From the NCBI GenBank assembly GCA_964384585.1, contig CAYLME010000010.1:1-41751 (forward strand): a DNA stretch of 41,751 bases. Reading direction: 5' to 3'. Below the pieces are notes generated by a model. The model was not told where the DNA came from. It made no database searches and worked only from the letters and a program-made list of their open reading frames with translations. Of this stretch, positions 40,117 to 41,751 are shown in pieces (the stretch's first letter is position 1; each line of letters starts with the position of its first letter). This DNA is from DASTYK01 sp964384585. Its GTDB lineage: Bacteria > Gemmatimonadota > Gemmatimonadetes > Longimicrobiales > RSA9. Position numbers and translations under genes: made by a program.

Positions 40117-41751
40117 GTGTCGATTCTGGATCGGATTCAGTCGCCCGTGGATCTTCGCACCCTCGCGCAGGAGGAGCTGCCGGCGGTTGCCGCCGGAGTG
40201 CGTGAGCGGATGGTCGATGTGATCAGTCGGACGGGCGGCCATTTCGCGCCGGGCCTCGGCGTCGTGGAACTGACGATTGCGCTGCACTACGTTTTCAATA
40301 CGCCGGACGACAAGCTGATCTGGGACGTCGGCCACCAGGGCTACCCGCACAAGATTCTGACCGGCCGCAACGAGGAGTTCGCCCGCATTCGTGCGAAGGG
40401 TGGACCGTCCGGCTTCCTGTCGCGCAAGGAGTCGGAGTACGACGTCTTCGGCGCTGGCCACGCGGCCACCTCGATCTCGGCGGCGCTCGGGATCGCGACC
40501 GCGCGCGACCTCAACAATGACGACTTCAAGGTCGTAGCCGTAATCGGTGACGGCTCGATGACGAGCGGCATCGCGTACGAGGCGCTGAACAACGCCGGCC
40601 ATACGGACCGGGACCTCATCGTCGTGCTGAACGACAACGAGATGTCGATCTCGCCCAACGTCGGTGCGATCCACAAGTACCTGACGGGGATCATCACGAA
40701 CCCGTTCTACAACCGGATCCGCGAGGAGATCAAGCAGTTCCTCCAGCGCTCCGAGGGCGGCCTGACCGGACGCCTCGAACAGCTCGTGCTGAAGATGGAA
40801 GAGGGCGCGAAAGGCTTCTTCACGGCCGGCATGCTCTTCGAGGAACTCGGCTTCCGCTATGTGGGTCCGATCGACGGCCACGACCTCGACACGCTCGTGG
40901 ACACGCTCCGCGAAGTCCGGAAGTGGGACGGCCCGCGCCTGGTGCACGTCATCACGAAGAAGGGGAAGGGCTTCCCGCTCGCCGAGCAGAACCCGGTCGT
41001 TTGGCACGGTGCAACACCGTTCGACAAGATCAGCGGCGAGATCACGAAGAAGAAGACCGCAACGCCGGCGTATACTGCGGCATTCGGCAAGGGCCTCGTC
41101 GAGCTGGGCGAGCAGCGCAGCGACGTGGCGGTGATCACCGCCGCAATGCCGAGTGGCACCGGCACCGGCACGTTCGGCGACACGTTCCCGGATCGCTACT
41201 TCGACGTCGGCATCGCCGAGGGTCACGGCGTCACGTTCGCCGCGGGGCTGGCGACCGAGGGCATCAGGCCGGTCGTCGCGATCTACTCGACGTTCCTGCA
41301 GCGCGCCTACGACTCGATCATTCACGACGTTGCAATCCAGAAGCTGCCGGTCGTCTTCGCGATGGACCGCGGCGGCCTGGTCGGCAACGACGGCCCCACG
41401 CACATGGGCCTCTATGACATCGCCTATATGCTGGCAGTGCCGAACATGGTCGTGACCGCGCCGAAGGATGGTGCGGAAATGCTCGCGCTGTTGCGGCTCG
41501 GGGTCGAGCAGGATGCGCCGTTCGCCCTGCGCTACCCGCGCGCAAACGTGCCCGCACCCGTACCGGCACTCTCCGAGATTCCGCCCGTGGAGTTCGGCAC
41601 GTGGGAAGTGCTGCGTACCGGACGTCACACCGCAATCCTCGCCGTCGGTACGATGGTGATGCCCGCACTCGAGGCGGCGCAGCGACTCGCCGCGGAAGGC
41701 ATCGACGCCACCGTGGTGAACTGCCGTTTCATGAAGCCGTACGACGAGCAG
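40117..41751 (+). CDS. dxs: 1-deoxy-D-xylulose-5-phosphate synthase, partial (3' end outside window)
   Basis: Thiamine-diphosphate enzyme that joins pyruvate and glyceraldehyde 3-phosphate, the entry step of the MEP isoprenoid pathway. 545 codons are visible and the frame is still open at the edge; about 80-90 residues should be missing. GTG 40117 has AGGAGGA upstream. Landmarks: LIWDVGHQGYPHKILTGR (catalytic His), GAGHAATSISAALGIA, the cofactor motif GDGSMTSGIAYEALNNAG, GPIDGHDLDTLVDTL and DRGGLVGNDGPTHMGLYDIA. The catalytic Glu368 lies in DVGIAEGHGVTF, where most DXS proteins have AEQHAVTF. The gene follows ispA by 59 nt. Confidence 0.95.
   Translation, partial: MSILDRIQSPVDLRTLAQEELPAVAAGVRERMVDVISRTGGHFAPGLGVVELTIALHYVFNTPDDKLIWDVGHQGYPHKILTGRNEEFARIRAKGGPSGFLSRKESEYDVFGAGHAATSISAALGIATARDLNNDDFKVVAVIGDGSMTSGIAYEALNNAGHTDRDLIVVLNDNEMSISPNVGAIHKYLTGIITNPFYNRIREEIKQFLQRSEGGLTGRLEQLVLKMEEGAKGFFTAGMLFEELGFRYVGPIDGHDLDTLVDTLREVRKWDGPRLVHVITKKGKGFPLAEQNPVVWHGATPFDKISGEITKKKTATPAYTAAFGKGLVELGEQRSDVAVITAAMPSGTGTGTFGDTFPDRYFDVGIAEGHGVTFAAGLATEGIRPVVAIYSTFLQRAYDSIIHDVAIQKLPVVFAMDRGGLVGNDGPTHMGLYDIAYMLAVPNMVVTAPKDGAEMLALLRLGVEQDAPFALRYPRANVPAPVPALSEIPPVEFGTWEVLRTGRHTAILAVGTMVMPALEAAQRLAAEGIDATVVNCRFMKPYDEQ

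Overview
The window is GC-rich, densely packed bacterial chromosome. Almost every gene is on the + strand; only rpsT, at the left end, is on the minus strand. The gene content, the Bat-type gene cluster, a bacillithiol gene and the string thrS-infC-rpmI-rplT-pheS-pheT-zapA-rny fit a Gemmatimonadota-like organism. That assignment is inferred from gene order and composition and was not tested by phylogeny. I see no phage, transposase, CRISPR array or plasmid genes. This is core housekeeping DNA, and its interest lies in the control regions and in some gene fusions.

Layout. (1) 146-532: rpsT with its own promoter and terminator. (2) 724-3330: scpA-scpB-rluB (chromosome condensation and a pseudouridine synthase). 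(3) 3356-13135: a Rossmann-fold protein of unknown function, then MoxR, a DUF58 protein, a BatD/DUF4381-like protein, BatA, a BatB-BatC fusion and a BatD-BatE-like fusion. This looks like an envelope-associated AAA+/VWA system. (4) 13148-14421: upp with its own promoter, a CAT-anticodon tRNA and a lone receiver-domain protein. (5) 14418-17980: secD, secF and tatD. (6) 17991-24453: mutL-miaA-bshA-nadC-birA-coaX, nearly all overlapping by 4-8 nt. (7) 24683-26824: groES-groEL under a sigma70-type promoter with a CIRCE operator. (8) 26893-27025: a large palindromic intergenic repeat. (9) 27057-34742: thrS, infC-rpmI-rplT, pheS-pheT, a small coiled-coil gene and zapA. (10) 34703-34912: a 100-N scaffold gap flanked by identical 55-bp copies, almost certainly an unmerged contig overlap. 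(11) 35027-41751: rny, folD, xseA-xseB, ispA and dxs, the last running off the window.

The most interesting signal is upstream of thrS. A predicted promoter places the transcription start at the ATG of a 23-codon reading frame with eight threonine codons, including the run TRTTTCTTTTR. It is followed by a strong intrinsic terminator. An upstream segment can pair perfectly with the terminator's 5' arm, giving an antiterminator. This has the parts of ribosome-mediated attenuation of threonyl-tRNA synthetase, apparently with a leaderless leader peptide.

The next transcription unit, infC-rpmI-rplT, has its own promoter and a structured leader with a second, differently built terminator/antiterminator pair. 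IF3 itself appears to start at AUA, behind a strong Shine-Dalgarno sequence. Several promoters share TTGAC-like -35 and TA(G/C)(C/T)TT-like -10 elements, which makes a local promoter consensus visible.

The first ~145 bases hold no gene I can support.
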